Shown: piece by piece, positions 1 to 9,169 of the stretch
Layout of the letters: the number at the start of each line of letters is the position of its first letter
Numbering within the stretch: position 1 is the stretch's first letter
Source of the DNA: Candidatus Xiphinematobacter sp. Idaho Grape
GTDB lineage: Bacteria; Verrucomicrobiota; Verrucomicrobiia; Chthoniobacterales; Xiphinematobacteraceae
Reading direction: 5' to 3'
DNA length: 64,000 nt
NCBI RefSeq assembly: GCF_001318295.1
Contig: NZ_CP012665.1
Location: forward strand, 62,001-126,000
Notes under the pieces: generated by a model
Database searches by the model: none
Told to the model about the DNA's origin: nothing
What the model saw: only the letters and a program-made list of their open reading frames with translations
Position numbers and translations under genes: made by a program

Positions 1-1796
1 CTGCCAAACGGCAAGCCGCTACCAATCCAGCTAATACCATATTCAGTGTCAAGCGGTTTATGGGTCGCAAATTCGATGAGATACAAGACGAGCTGCACCG
101 CATTCCATATAAGGTTATTAAATCAGCTAACGGCGACGCCCACATCCAAGTCGAGGTAGAGGGTGAGATAAGAACGTTCTCCCCCCCCGAAATTTCGGCG
201 ATCATCCTAGCAAAGCTTAAAGCTGATGCCGAGGATAAACTGGGAGAAAGTATCACACAGGCAGTAATTACTGTTCCAGCCTATTTCAATGACTCACAGA
301 GAAATGCAACCAAAGATGCTGGGCGTATTGCTGGCCTGGAAGTTTTGCGCATCATTAACGAACCTACGGCAGCCTCTTTGGCTTATGGTCTTGACAAGAA
401 AAAAGATGAGAAAATAGCGGTTTACGATCTTGGAGGAGGCACGTTTGACATTTCCGCATTGGAAATAGGTGACGGCGTTTTTGAAGTGCGTGCCACTAAC
501 GGTGACACCCATCTTGGAGGGGATGATTGGGATAACCGCATTATGGATTGGGTTATAAAGGAATTTCAAACAGATGTAGGAATGGATCTTTCTAGGCAAA
601 AAGATGCCATCCAGCGCATTAAAGAAGAAGCCGAAAAAGCAAAAATCGCCCTTTCTAGCACTCAAGAATATGAAATCAGCCTGCCCTTTATCACGGCAGA
701 TGCTTCTGGGCCAAAGCATATTCAGAAGAAGCTCACTCGCGCAAAATTAGAGCAGCTGACGGATGACCTATTCGAGCGTACCATTAAACCAGTGGAGAAC
801 TGTCTAAGGGACGCGAAATGGGAAAAGTCCAATATTGAAGAACTGGTCCTTGTAGGGGGTATGACCAGGATGCCGAAAGTAGTTGGAACTGCGCGGCAGC
901 TTATCAGCAAGGAACCTCACAAGGGTGTAAATCCGGATGAAGTAGTAGCAGTAGGAGCAGCAATTCAGGGGGGTGTACTTAAGGGGGATGTGAAAGATAT
1001 CCTGCTCTTGGATGTTACTCCTCTTACCCTTGCTATTGAAACTGCTGGAGGTATAGCTACAGCGATGATTCCCCGTAATACTACAATTCCTACGCGTAGG
1101 TCTCAGGTGTTTTCGACTTACTCTGATAATCAGCCTGGAGTAGAAGTTAAGGTTCTACAGGGGGAACGCCCGCTGGCCCGCGATGATAAACAGCTTGGCG
1201 TATTCCATTTGGATGGAATACCACCGGCTCCCCGTGGTGTCCCGCAAATTGAGGTGACATTTGATATCGATGCCAACGGAATTCTCAGTGTGTCTGCTAA
1301 AGATCTAGGAAGTGGGAGGGAACAGAAGATTTCTATTACAGGATCTAGTGGCCTTAGCAAGGAAGACATCGAAAAAGCCCAGCATGCTGCGGCAGCCCAT
1401 GCTGAGGAAGATCGTAAGATGCGGGAGGAAATCGAAACCCGAAACAATGCTGACAACCTTGCCTATCAATGTGAGAAGCAGCTAAGAGAGCTTGATGTCA
1501 AAGCAGATAGTGAGACCAGAAAAACTGTCGAAGAGGCAATTGCCCAAGTCCGAGCGGCTCTTAAGGAAGGTGACATAAATGCCGTTACTAAAGCGTACGA
1601 CAATCTGCAGCAGAAGTTTCAAGCAGTCAGTGCTGAACTTTATAAAAGGGCTGCTTCTTCTCAAACGCCAGACACATCCAGCAGCTCTGACTCTGGAGAT
1701 GCGACACCTCAGACTGGAGGTAAGCAGGGTGGAAATGTCGTCGATGCAGAATTTGAAATGATGGATGAAGACAAAAAGAAACGTCCGGAAGAGTAG
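1..1796 (+). CDS. dnaK: Chaperone protein DnaK (Hsp70), 5' end outside window
   Basis: ATP-dependent Hsp70 chaperone of the cytoplasm, working with DnaJ and GrpE (neither is in the window). The frame is open from base 3: the codons before the first ATG at 60 read [19 protein letters not shown], the usual DnaK sequence before MGR, so the ATG at 60 is internal and the true start lies upstream. Visible marks are the actin-fold phosphate motif [10 protein letters not shown], the adenosine motif GGMTRMP, the linker DVTPLTL, a full substrate-binding domain and an acidic tail ending [15 protein letters not shown]. That ending is typical of full-length DnaK, so nothing is missing at the 3' end. groES follows after about 100 bp on the same strand. 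The identity is certain; only the N-terminus cannot be described. Confidence 0.98.
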   Translation, partial: AKRQAATNPANTIFSVKRFMGRKFDEIQDELHRIPYKVIKSANGDAHIQVEVEGEIRTFSPPEISAIILAKLKADAEDKLGESITQAVITVPAYFNDSQRNATKDAGRIAGLEVLRIINEPTAASLAYGLDKKKDEKIAVYDLGGGTFDISALEIGDGVFEVRATNGDTHLGGDDWDNRIMDWVIKEFQTDVGMDLSRQKDAIQRIKEEAEKAKIALSSTQEYEISLPFITADASGPKHIQKKLTRAKLEQLTDDLFERTIKPVENCLRDAKWEKSNIEELVLVGGMTRMPKVVGTARQLISKEPHKGVNPDEVVAVGAAIQGGVLKGDVKDILLLDVTPLTLAIETAGGIATAMIPRNTTIPTRRSQVFSTYSDNQPGVEVKVLQGERPLARDDKQLGVFHLDGIPPAPRGVPQIEVTFDIDANGILSVSAKDLGSGREQKISITGSSGLSKEDIEKAQHAAAAHAEEDRKMREEIETRNNADNLAYQCEKQLRELDVKADSETRKTVEEAIAQVRAALKEGDINAVTKAYDNLQQKFQAVSAELYKRAASSQTPDTSSSSDSGDATPQTGGKQGGNVVDAEFEMMDEDKKKRPEE

Positions 1797-1816
1797 TTCG
1801 TAATTTTCAACACTTT

Positions 1817-1856
1817 AACAAGTGCTCTATCCCTGGGGTAGGAAAGTGCTCTTGTT
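1817..1856 (+). other. Imperfect hairpin between dnaK and groES
   Basis: An outer stem AACAAG/CTTGTT (1817-1822 with 1851-1856) encloses an inner stem CTATCC/GGGTAG (1827-1832 with 1836-1841, one G-U pair). AAGTGCTCT also occurs twice as a direct repeat inside it. No T-run follows, so it is a poor intrinsic terminator. It could be a partial terminator, an mRNA processing site or an operator upstream of groES. It does not match the CIRCE operator (TTAGCACTC-N9-GAGTGCTAA). Confidence 0.35.
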
Positions 1857-1895
1857 AGAACCCAAACAACCTAACACATATACAAATCTAAAACT

Positions 1896-2195
1896 ATGGC
1901 AGCTAGTAACTTTAAGCCTCTTGCTGACAGGGTACTTGTAAAGCCCAGCGACGAGAAGGAACAAGTGAAACACGGCATCATTATCCCGGACTCGGCCAAG
2001 GAAAAGCCACAGGAGGGAAAAGTGATGGCACTTGGAACTGGAAAAATCGATGATAACGGTAGGCGGATTGAGTTTACCGTCAAAGTTGGGGATACAGTTC
2101 TCATCTCAAAATATGGTGGTACAGAAGTACAGCTCAATGATGAAAAGTATCTCATTCTTCGTGAAGATGACATTTTGGGAGTTATTGGTATTTAG
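1896..2195 (+). CDS. groES: Co-chaperonin GroES
   Basis: The 10-kDa lid of the GroEL folding chamber; a heptamer in the cytoplasm. The 99-residue length is normal for the family. The N-terminus ([12 protein letters not shown]), the mobile loop that contacts GroEL (about residues 18-32, [15 protein letters not shown]) and the C-terminal [13 protein letters not shown] are all recognisable. The gene sits 44 bp before groEL, the usual groESL operon arrangement. I see no CIRCE element in the roughly 100 bp upstream, so HrcA control is not supported by the sequence; heat control, if present, must use another signal. Confidence 0.98.
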   Translation: MAASNFKPLADRVLVKPSDEKEQVKHGIIIPDSAKEKPQEGKVMALGTGKIDDNGRRIEFTVKVGDTVLISKYGGTEVQLNDEKYLILREDDILGVIGI

Positions 2196-2239
2196 GCACC
2201 ACGTGTAGTTTATAAAATTCACTCATAGTAGATATTCTT

Positions 2240-3871
2240 ATGGCAGCGAAACAATTACTGTTTGACGAAGAAGCTAGGCAGGCTCTCCTGCGCGGTATAT
2301 CAAAACTGTCCAAGGCAGTTAAGGCGACTCTTGGTCCTTCAGGTCGAAATATTATCTTGGACAAGAAATTTGGAAGCCCAACTATCACTAAAGATGGTGT
2401 AACTGTTGCGAAGGAAATTGAGCTAGAAGATCCATATGAGAATATGGGTGCTCAACTGGTACGCGAAGTAGCCTCCAAGACTTCTGATTTGGCAGGTGAT
2501 GGTACCACAACTGCAACGGTGCTCGCCGAGGCAATCTATCGCGAGGGGTTGAAAAATGTAACCGCAGGTGCGAACCCTACCCAAATTCAGCGTGGCATCC
2601 AAAAGGCAGTTGATGCTCTTGTCAAGGAGATTGGCCAGATTTCTAAAAAGGTTAAAGACAGCACTGAAATCGCCCAGGTAGCGACTGTCTCTGCCAACTG
2701 GGACTCTACTATTGGACAGATCATAGCTGACGCCATGGAGAAGGTTGGTAAGGATGGCACCATTACGGTTGAAGAGAACAAATCGATTGAAACTGTCTTA
2801 GAAGTGGTAGAGGGTATGCAGTTCGATAAGGGGTATCTTTCTCCATACTTTGCAACTAACACTGAAAGCATGGAGGTAGCTTTGGAGAATGCTTATGTTC
2901 TTATCCATGAGAAGAAAATTAGCAGCTTGAAGGACTTGCTTCCCTTGCTTGAAAAGATAGCAAAAGCCGGTCGTCCGCTTCTGGTTATTGCTGAAGATGT
3001 AGAAGGAGAGGCTCTTGCTACACTGGTAGTGAATAAGTTACGTGGTACACTGCAGGTTGCTGCCGTTAAAGCCCCTGGATTTGGAGATCGCCGTAAGGCA
3101 ATTCTTGAAGACATCGCTATTCTTACTGGTGGGCGTTGCCTTACAGAAGATTTGGGTATACGGCTAGAGAACGTTCAGGTCGAGGATTTAGGGCGTGCCA
3201 AGCGGATCACGATTGACAAAGAAAACACTACCATCGTGGAGGGGGAGGGTAAGAGCTCAGATATTCAAGGTCGTGTGGCCCAAATTCGTCGTCTAATTGA
3301 AGAGACTACCAGTGACTACGACCGTGAAAAACTACAAGAGCGTCTCGCTAAACTTGCAGGGGGGGTAGCTGTCATCAATGTAGGCGCCGCTACGGAGACT
3401 GAAATGAAGGAAAAGAAAGCTCGTGTTGAGGATGCGCTACACGCTACCCGTGCAGCTGTTGAGGAAGGTATCGTTCCCGGTGGTGGAGTTGCCCTCATCC
3501 GAGTACAGAGGGTCTTGGATAGCCTTCACTTCGAGGGGGATGAAAGAATCGGTTCGAATATTATTCGTCGGGCCATCGAATTTCCACTGCGTCAGCTGGC
3601 TGACAATGCTGGAAAGGAAGGCGCTTTGATTGTTGAAGAGGTGAAAAAACGTAAAGGCAATGATGGCTATAATGTAGCCGCCGATTCCTACGAAGACCTC
3701 GTGAGAGCTGGTGTGGTAGATCCTGCTAAAGTAACTCGCACTGCGCTGCAGAATGCTGCTTCTATCAGTGGGCTTCTTCTCACTACGGAGGGCCTTGTTA
3801 CAGAGATTCCAGAGAAAGAGAAGCCAGTGACACCACCTGCTCCAGGCGGAATGGGAGGTATGGACTACTGA
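2240..3871 (+). CDS. groEL: Chaperonin GroEL (Hsp60)
   Basis: ATP-driven double-ring chaperonin that folds proteins together with GroES. Length 543 residues, as expected. The nucleotide-binding motif [11 protein letters not shown] lies near residue 87, and the apical and intermediate domains are complete. The C-terminal tail ends GGMGGMDY, the Gly-Met repeat typical of functional GroEL. The gene is second in the groES-groEL operon and is followed after 42 bp by a strong intrinsic terminator. No frameshift or truncation is seen. High GroEL expression is typical of symbionts, but that is general knowledge and not shown here. Confidence 0.99.
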   Translation: MAAKQLLFDEEARQALLRGISKLSKAVKATLGPSGRNIILDKKFGSPTITKDGVTVAKEIELEDPYENMGAQLVREVASKTSDLAGDGTTTATVLAEAIYREGLKNVTAGANPTQIQRGIQKAVDALVKEIGQISKKVKDSTEIAQVATVSANWDSTIGQIIADAMEKVGKDGTITVEENKSIETVLEVVEGMQFDKGYLSPYFATNTESMEVALENAYVLIHEKKISSLKDLLPLLEKIAKAGRPLLVIAEDVEGEALATLVVNKLRGTLQVAAVKAPGFGDRRKAILEDIAILTGGRCLTEDLGIRLENVQVEDLGRAKRITIDKENTTIVEGEGKSSDIQGRVAQIRRLIEETTSDYDREKLQERLAKLAGGVAVINVGAATETEMKEKKARVEDALHATRAAVEEGIVPGGGVALIRVQRVLDSLHFEGDERIGSNIIRRAIEFPLRQLADNAGKEGALIVEEVKKRKGNDGYNVAADSYEDLVRAGVVDPAKVTRTALQNAASISGLLLTTEGLVTEIPEKEKPVTPPAPGGMGGMDY

Positions 3872-3913
3872 AACTAGTTCCAAGAAGGGGTTTAACTACC
3901 CCATGCCCCTTCG

Positions 3914-3947
3914 GGCAGCTCCGATTTTTCGGAGCTGCCTTTTAGCT
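3914..3947 (+). terminator. Intrinsic terminator of the groESL operon
   Basis: A perfect 11-bp stem, GGCAGCTCCGA (3914-3924) with TCGGAGCTGCC (3929-3939), closes a short T loop and is followed by TTTT and then another T-run at 3949-3954. It lies between the convergent groEL (+) and rsfS (-). The T-tract is on the plus strand, so it mainly ends groESL transcription. Confidence 0.9.
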
Positions 3948-3974
3948 CTTTTTTCCAAATTGCTGCTCTTGCCC

Positions 3975-4334
3975 CTAACGATCCAGCCATGGGCCCCTCA
4001 GGCGAGGAGCATCTCGCCAAAGGTTCTCAATAGCATAAAATTCCCGCTTCTCTTTTAGAAAAAGGTGTGCTACCACTCCACCGTAGTCGATCACTATCCA
4101 TTGGCTAGCAGGCGAGCCACTTACTGACAATGGTTGCAGCTGCAGGCGATCCCTTAGTTGCTCGCGGATAGAAGAAGCAATCGCCTTGAGTTGTGGCTCC
4201 GAGAGCGCGCTACCAATGAGAAAGAAATCCGTCCATGAGGAGATGCCACGTAAATCTAAGAGCACTAAGTTCTCTGCCTTCTTTTCAGAAGCTGCATGGG
4301 CACACATTTCTATCACACCAAATCTCTCTCTCAT
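3975..4334 (-). CDS. rsfS: Ribosomal silencing factor RsfS (YbeB family)
   Basis: Binds uL14 on the large ribosomal subunit and blocks subunit joining when nutrients are scarce. The 119-residue protein has the family signature: a SWTDFFLIGSA-like segment (about residues 33-44), a central SGSPASQWIVIDYGGVVAHLF block (split here as SGSPASQW and IDYGGVVAHLF) and a C-terminal ENLWRDAP motif. It lies downstream of nadD on the same strand, the conserved nadD-rsfS pairing of many bacteria, with a 136-bp spacer. The start is the first ATG of the frame; a later start at M10 is possible but would remove conserved-looking sequence. Confidence 0.93.
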   Translation of the reverse strand: MRERFGVIEMCAHAASEKKAENLVLLDLRGISSWTDFFLIGSALSEPQLKAIASSIREQLRDRLQLQPLSVSGSPASQWIVIDYGGVVAHLFLKEKREFYAIENLWRDAPRLRGPWLDR

Positions 4335-4470
4335 AAAATCTCCTAGAGGATAACCAAAATGGCTGGTGTAGAAATAGTAAAATCCTTCAACTTAGCCCCA
4401 CCAAATAGGGAGTAGAATCCAGAGTAGTGTTACGCCATGTCCTTTTTTGCCCTAGCAAAAGGAATAGGGA

Positions 4471-5067
4471 CTACAGGTCCTTCCATCCATCTTCCAGATG
4501 AAAGCAAGTCCGATACCACCTAGAGCTAAGCAGCAGCTCATGAACAGGCTCTGGGAGTAGGTATCGGATCGAGTAGCCTCGAGAAAGTCGGTTCCGTATC
4601 TCTGAGGAGGAAATGTCCAGTCTCCTCCTAATGGTAGGAAAAGTGGTAGTCCCCGATGTAACCGCTCCCCTGCTCAAGACGACAAAATGGATCTGACGAC
4701 ACAATGTCTTATACTCTTTCCACTTGGAAAGAGTAGGGAGATGGTCGTCCCCAATGAAGTAAAAAAATTCTGCAGTAGGATAACGTCTTCGCATCTGACG
4801 GACTGTATCAATGGCATAGGAGGGACCGTCGCGTCCCAACTCACAATCGTCCCATTCCAATTCAGGCTCTCCTTTAAGAGCGACTTCAAGTAGGTGAGCA
4901 CGAAACTTACCTGGAACAGGAGAAGGCAAGGAGAGTTTGAATGGGGAAACTTTGGCAAGGATAAAAACCACTTTGTCTAGGCTTAATTGCTCTAGGGCAT
5001 CTCGAGCCAAAATTAAGTGACCATGATGGATGGGGTTAAAGCTCCCGCCGTAAAGACCAATCTTCAT
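4471..5067 (-). CDS. nadD: Nicotinate-nucleotide adenylyltransferase NadD
   Basis: Transfers AMP from ATP to nicotinate mononucleotide in NAD synthesis; cytoplasmic. The frame is open from 5112, but the ATG at 5067 gives the family N-terminus MKIGLYGGSFNPIHHGH, so that start is chosen (198 residues, normal length). The nucleotidyltransferase HxGH motif is HHGH, and the C-terminal SSSEIR is the matching ISSTxIR-like motif. It is downstream of the exonuclease gene (92 bp) and upstream of rsfS on the same strand, so the three could be one transcript. Confidence 0.95.
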   Translation of the reverse strand: MKIGLYGGSFNPIHHGHLILARDALEQLSLDKVVFILAKVSPFKLSLPSPVPGKFRAHLLEVALKGEPELEWDDCELGRDGPSYAIDTVRQMRRRYPTAEFFYFIGDDHLPTLSKWKEYKTLCRQIHFVVLSRGAVTSGTTTFPTIRRRLDISSSEIRNRLSRGYSIRYLLPEPVHELLLSSRWYRTCFHLEDGWKDL

Positions 5068-5159
5068 AGGGGCGAGTAGAGAGAGCAAGCCTGTAATTAA
5101 GAGGTAAAACAATCACAAAGACCTTCTAACAAGTTCCCAGAGACTTTTTTCAGATACGG

Positions 5160-5774
5160 TTATAAGCAGCGCCAATTGACGGAAATTTTCCGCTTACGAA
5201 AAAAACGGTCCGTATAGAACAATTCTCCATGCTGGAGAGCATATTCATGTACCAAGCGGGTTACCTTTACGTCAAAACAACAGTACTCCGCAATCTGTAG
5301 GAGTTTTCCCTCCCTCCACCATCGAATAGCATCCAATCCATCTGCTATCTTCCCAATACCCAATGTTGCCTGAGCTAGTGCATTCAATGCCAAACGGTGT
5401 CCGACTGCCCTTTCTACATCGACCATTAAATCTAACGTTGGCAGATAGTGCGGCAGGTCCAAGACCGTATATCCCATAAGAACTTCATAGTCAAAGTGGA
5501 GGATATTGTAGCCGACTACCATATCCGCCCGTTGAAGCCGTGTAACTAATTCCCCCACCTGTTTTTCTGGGTAAATAGTATAGTTTCCATCCTTGGTACT
5601 AAATATTACTGCCAAGGACACTTTCATTAACTGCTTACGATTCCATCCCCCTACATCACCTGCTGTCCTCTGCGTTTCCAAGTCAAAGTAAACTATGTCT
5701 TTTGTCACAAATTTATAATAGAATCCGCCAGCGGCTGGGTCCCCTTCTCCCATAAGACTTATTAGTGTGGCCAC
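5160..5774 (-). CDS. DEDDy-type 3'-5' exonuclease, ribonuclease H-like
   Basis: A stand-alone proofreading-type nuclease domain related to DnaQ-like and YprB-like proteins; the substrate is not known from sequence. ExoI motif D31-L-E33-T, ExoII motif around N90 and D95 (GYNILHFD), ExoIII motif Y164-C-C-F-D168 (Y-x3-D). This keeps all four acidic residues and the DEDDy tyrosine, so catalysis is likely. Length 204 residues. The frame starts with GTG at 5774; an ATG at 5753 is an alternative and neither has a clear ribosome-binding site. It is transcribed divergently from the iron exporter gene, with 67 bp between them, and runs toward nadD. Confidence 0.8.
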   Translation of the reverse strand: MATLISLMGEGDPAAGGFYYKFVTKDIVYFDLETQRTAGDVGGWNRKQLMKVSLAVIFSTKDGNYTIYPEKQVGELVTRLQRADMVVGYNILHFDYEVLMGYTVLDLPHYLPTLDLMVDVERAVGHRLALNALAQATLGIGKIADGLDAIRWWREGKLLQIAEYCCFDVKVTRLVHEYALQHGELFYTDRFFRKRKISVNWRCL

Positions 5775-5841
5775 GGTACATATACGGGATAGACCGTTTG
5801 CCTGTCCTTTTATTTTCTACTCCTAGATAAAAAGCCTTAGA

Positions 5842-6783
5842 ATGAGAACCTTCGAAAGCCTGAATTCCAAAGAAATTCTCGCCCTCGCAATTTCTTTGGA
5901 GGAAGAAGATGCAAGAATTTACAGAAACTTCGCAGATGCACTCCAATCTACTCACCCTAAGAAAGCTTCTGACTATGGAAAACTTGGAAGAGAAGAAAGT
6001 GGCCACCGTCGCCATCTCCTAGAAATCTATCAAACACTCTTTGGTTTCACCACTATACCCTCTATTCGCCGACGAGACATTCGAGGTTTTATATCTCGTA
6101 ACCCTGTTTGGCTAATTCATCCATTCAACGCTGAAACAGCTGCACGTGAGGCGGAAACCATAGAAACAGAAACCAAGCATTTTTATGAACTCGCCGCTCG
6201 GAAGAGCGATGATATCACGATCCAGCAACTTCTAGAAGATCTTGCTGAGGCAGAACGTTCTCACGAACTTAGTGTTAAACGACTGCGGCGGGCAGAAGAA
6301 AAGAAAGCGAATAACGCACGTCTCTTCGTGTTGCAAGTAGTTCAGCCAGGGCTTGTGGGGCTAATGGACGGCTCCGTTTCTACGCTCGCTCCAGTATTTG
6401 CCGCTGCTTTAGCAACACATAGAAGCTGGGAAACGTTTCTGGTGGGGCTTGCCGCCAGTGTAGGTGCTGGAATTAGTATGGGATTTGCAGAGGCCCTTTC
6501 CGACGACGGAAGTCTCACCGGTCGCGGTCAACCATGGGCCCGTGGAGGTGTCTGCGGACTCATGACTATCCTTGGGGGAATTGGCCACACTCTCCCCTAC
6601 TTGATAATCCATGAGATAACCATTGCTACTCCTGTTGCCATTGGTGTAGTCGTGGTGGAGCTTTTTACCATTGCATGGGTGCGGCACAGGTATATGGCCA
6701 TCCCATGGACCTCAGCGCTTTTCCAGGTGGTTGCTGGAGGGTTGCTGGTTTTCTTCGCTGGCATGCTCATTGGAAATGCCTAG
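5842..6783 (+). CDS. mbfA: Ferritin-like/VIT1 fusion iron exporter (MbfA/Er-VIT1 family)
   Basis: Predicted inner-membrane iron or manganese exporter. An N-terminal ferritin-like (erythrin) four-helix domain (about residues 8-150) is fused to a VIT1-type transporter domain (about 160-313). Candidate di-iron ligands are E20-E22, the EESGH at 51-55, the E105-E110 cluster and E136-E142 with H141. The VIT part shows the expected glycine-rich and small-residue membrane helices, with [12 protein letters not shown] corresponding to the family's charged central segment. Length 313 is close to known MbfA proteins (about 325). MbfA exports iron in alphaproteobacteria; the same role is inferred here. 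It is convergent with def (26 bp apart). No Irr- or Fur-type box was recognised upstream. Confidence 0.85.
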   Translation: MRTFESLNSKEILALAISLEEEDARIYRNFADALQSTHPKKASDYGKLGREESGHRRHLLEIYQTLFGFTTIPSIRRRDIRGFISRNPVWLIHPFNAETAAREAETIETETKHFYELAARKSDDITIQQLLEDLAEAERSHELSVKRLRRAEEKKANNARLFVLQVVQPGLVGLMDGSVSTLAPVFAAALATHRSWETFLVGLAASVGAGISMGFAEALSDDGSLTGRGQPWARGGVCGLMTILGGIGHTLPYLIIHEITIATPVAIGVVVVELFTIAWVRHRYMAIPWTSALFQVVAGGLLVFFAGMLIGNA

Positions 6784-6809
6784 CAACAACCCTCCTCTTT
6801 AGCCACCAA

Positions 6810-7382
6810 TTAATTCTCGGTCTTGAGCTTAAGCAACCTTTCTACAGCAGGTCTTAGCTCCTCTAGGGTACCTGGATCCATGCGGTCTATAAAAAGGACC
6901 CCTTGAAGGTGGTCAAATTCATGCTGAATAGCACGGGCTAGTAGCCCTGCGGCATGAAATTCCATCTTTTTTCCCTCCAAATTTTGCGCATGGAGAAAAA
7001 CGCGAGAAGGACGAGGTACCAGCCCTTGAATGGGATAGGATCCCTCTGCAATCGGAAAACTAAGACATCCCTCCAGGGCATACACTATCCCCCCATAGGT
7101 TTCGATTTTCGGATTCACCACCACAGCTGGCATTGAGAGCTGAGAGGGAGCAGAGCCTACGGCTGGGAACATTGCGTTTAGGCATGTGTCTTGAGGTAGG
7201 TTTAACACAAAAAGCTGCAAGGGCGACCCCACTTGTTGAGCTGCTAAGCCAATCCCGTTTGCATTGATCACAGTTTCGGTCATATCTGCCACAAGTCGAA
7301 GAATACGCTTGTTTATCTGGGCGACATTTTTACCCTTCACACGAAGAGTAGGGTGTCCATAGCTGACAATTTTCAGAATCAT
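6810..7382 (-). CDS. def: Peptide deformylase
   Basis: Metalloenzyme removing the N-formyl group from new proteins. All three family motifs are intact: GIGLAAQQ (residues 43-50), EGCLS (104-108, with the metal-binding Cys) and HEFDH (154-158, two metal His and the catalytic Glu). Length 190 is normal, with a modest C-terminal extension. The start ATG at 7382 gives the common N-terminus ILKIVSYGHPTLR. No fmt (formyltransferase), its usual partner, is next to it; the upstream 595 bp hold no convincing gene. Confidence 0.97.
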   Translation of the reverse strand: MILKIVSYGHPTLRVKGKNVAQINKRILRLVADMTETVINANGIGLAAQQVGSPLQLFVLNLPQDTCLNAMFPAVGSAPSQLSMPAVVVNPKIETYGGIVYALEGCLSFPIAEGSYPIQGLVPRPSRVFLHAQNLEGKKMEFHAAGLLARAIQHEFDHLQGVLFIDRMDPGTLEELRPAVERLLKLKTEN

Positions 7383-7977
7383 ATAGATTGTCTCGTCTCA
7401 AGTTTTCCACAATTCCTTTAATTTTGTGCTTCTGTATCACCGTCTAATCTGGTCTAGGTCATAGCTTTGTTAGAGTGAAACCCAAAACTGGATTGGAAGT
7501 GACAAGCCCTTCAACAAGCTTGCTGGTTGGCAACGGGGGGTCCCTGCCAAGGAGGGATTTTGGTTGTCCCATGCGGCAAAAGTCTCAGGGAGATAATCCA
7601 TGAGTTAAGACTCTCACTAGAGCAAAACGTGGCCGTAAATTCAAAAAGAGAGTCCAGCCATCTTTTAGTTGCTAGAGATGTATGGAAGGAAAAGAATTGC
7701 TGCAACCCATTAACCTGATCCCCAATCTGAACTATATACTCGAGCTAGAGTGCACAACCTCCCGTAAAAGCAGTAGCCCAAAAGCCCTATCTCTCACACT
7801 CTACCAAGTCCAGCATGTGTTGCGCTCTCAATTCCACAAGAATCTGACCAAGATTGAGGATCAGCTATTTCCTGACAAGGGGTGATAGAAGCTAGGAAAG
7901 AAGGGATCCACACTAATTCTAGTGCAAAGCAGATCACATGGGACAGCGCAAACTGCCTTTAACTATCAATATACTCA
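7383..7977. other. Gap without a convincing gene (def-tyrS)
   Basis: 595 bp between the divergent def and tyrS. Short plus-strand frames (7527-7718, 7682-7885) resemble no family I know. The one notable item is a riboswitch-like segment at about 7491-7570, described separately. No T-box features precede tyrS. Confidence 0.6.
7491..7575 (+). promoter_or_regulatory. Possible SAM-I/SAM-IV-type riboswitch core (remnant)
   Basis: GTGACAAGCCC (7499-7509) followed by GCTTGCTGGTTGGCAAC (7518-7534) closely resembles the core of SAM-IV riboswitches as I remember it (GTCAAGCCC...GCTTGCTGG..GGCAACC). A stem CAAGC/GCTTG forms (7503-7507 with 7518-7522), and a second stem TCCCT/AGGGA (7541-7545 with 7553-7557) stands where P3 would be. 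The closing helix P1 and the 3' GGTGATGACC-like segment are not evident. No methionine gene follows, so it may be a relic. A chance match cannot be excluded without a covariance-model search. Confidence 0.3.
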
Positions 7978-9153
7978 ATGAGATCCGATATTTTTACAAC
8001 TCTTGCCGGTAACTGCTTGCAGATCCTTAAACCAGAGGAGTTACAGATCAGACTAGCAGCAAACCGTCCTCTTAGAGTAAAATTTGGAGTGGATCCTACT
8101 ACACCGGATATTCATCTTGGCCACACTATCGCTCTCGATAAACTACGCCAGTTTCAAGAAGCAGGCCATGACAGCATCTTGATCATGGGAGATTTTACAG
8201 CCACAGTCGGGGATCCTAGTGGGCGCTCGATTTCCCGTCCCAAATTGACTTATGAGGAAATCATGTCCAATGCTCTTACCTATCAAAAACAAGTATTCAA
8301 GATTCTTGATCAAGAACAGACGCATGTTGTCTTCAACAGCAAGTGGTTCAGAACAATGTCGCTTGAAAAGATAATCCATCTGAATAGCCTTGTTACTATT
8401 CAGCAAATCCTCCGAAGGGAAGATTTTAGGGATCGCATAAATCAAGGGTTCCCTATACGCCTCCATGAAGTTCAGTATCCAATTATGCAGGGATGGGACT
8501 CCGTGCAAGTCCTGGCAGATATTGAATTGGGTGGGACGGATCAGCTCTTTAATATTATGGTGGGGAGGCATCTGCAAAAAGAAGAGGGGCTGCTTCAGCA
8601 GATTGCCATGCTTCTTCCGCTGTTGGAAGGGATGGATGGTATCCAAAAAATGAGTAAGAGTCTTAACAATGCCATAGGTATCGCAGAAACTCCGGAGGTG
8701 ATGTTTGGAAAGCTCATGAGTATTCCAGACGCCATAACGGGGCGCTATTACGAATTATTACTTCGCGACTCCATCCCCTCATCCAGCATCCATCCTATGG
8801 ATGCCAAGAGGGAACTCGCTCGTCGGATAGTCAGTAAATACCACTCATGGGAAGCGGCGAGAGTAGCTCTGGAAAGCTTTAACCTTAGATTCAGTAAGAG
8901 AAACCTTGAGGGCCTTAACCTCCCCCCCTACTCCCTTGCAAAAGGGAAATATGATCCGACATCGATTGTTATCTCGGTCTATTCCAGGTGTTTTGGCATA
9001 CATAAATCTCGCGGAGCAGTACGGCGTCTCATCGAGCAAGGTAGTGTACGATGGAGAGGGGAAAAAATTTCTGATCCGCATGTACAATTTACCTTTGATT
9101 CCTCAGGAATTCTCAAGCTAGATAGAACGCACGCAGTCCGTTTATCCGTTTAA
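7978..9153 (+). CDS. tyrS: Tyrosyl-tRNA synthetase
   Basis: Class I synthetase charging tRNA-Tyr. HIGH motif H46-L-G-H49, KMSKS motif KMSKS at 224-228, and the tyrosine pocket signature GGTDQLFN near 185. A C-terminal S4-like RNA-binding domain lies around residues 330-391 (RGAVRRLIEQGSVRW). The 391-residue length and exact KMSKS place it in the TyrZ/TyrS2 type rather than the E. coli TyrS type. The start at 7978 leaves about 45 residues before the HIGH motif, which is normal. It is convergent with the PHP gene, 16 bp apart. Confidence 0.96.
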   Translation: MRSDIFTTLAGNCLQILKPEELQIRLAANRPLRVKFGVDPTTPDIHLGHTIALDKLRQFQEAGHDSILIMGDFTATVGDPSGRSISRPKLTYEEIMSNALTYQKQVFKILDQEQTHVVFNSKWFRTMSLEKIIHLNSLVTIQQILRREDFRDRINQGFPIRLHEVQYPIMQGWDSVQVLADIELGGTDQLFNIMVGRHLQKEEGLLQQIAMLLPLLEGMDGIQKMSKSLNNAIGIAETPEVMFGKLMSIPDAITGRYYELLLRDSIPSSSIHPMDAKRELARRIVSKYHSWEAARVALESFNLRFSKRNLEGLNLPPYSLAKGKYDPTSIVISVYSRCFGIHKSRGAVRRLIEQGSVRWRGEKISDPHVQFTFDSSGILKLDRTHAVRLSV

Positions 9154-9169
9154 GGTAAAGCATTTCTCC

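Noticed and set aside
1797-1895. CIRCE operator before groES
   Set aside because: AAGTGCTCT occurs twice as a direct repeat, but the CIRCE inverted repeat TTAGCACTC-N9-GAGTGCTAA is not present.
7383-7977. T-box leader for tyrS
   Set aside because: No T-box sequence or terminator/antiterminator pair was seen; the structured part fits a SAM-type core better.
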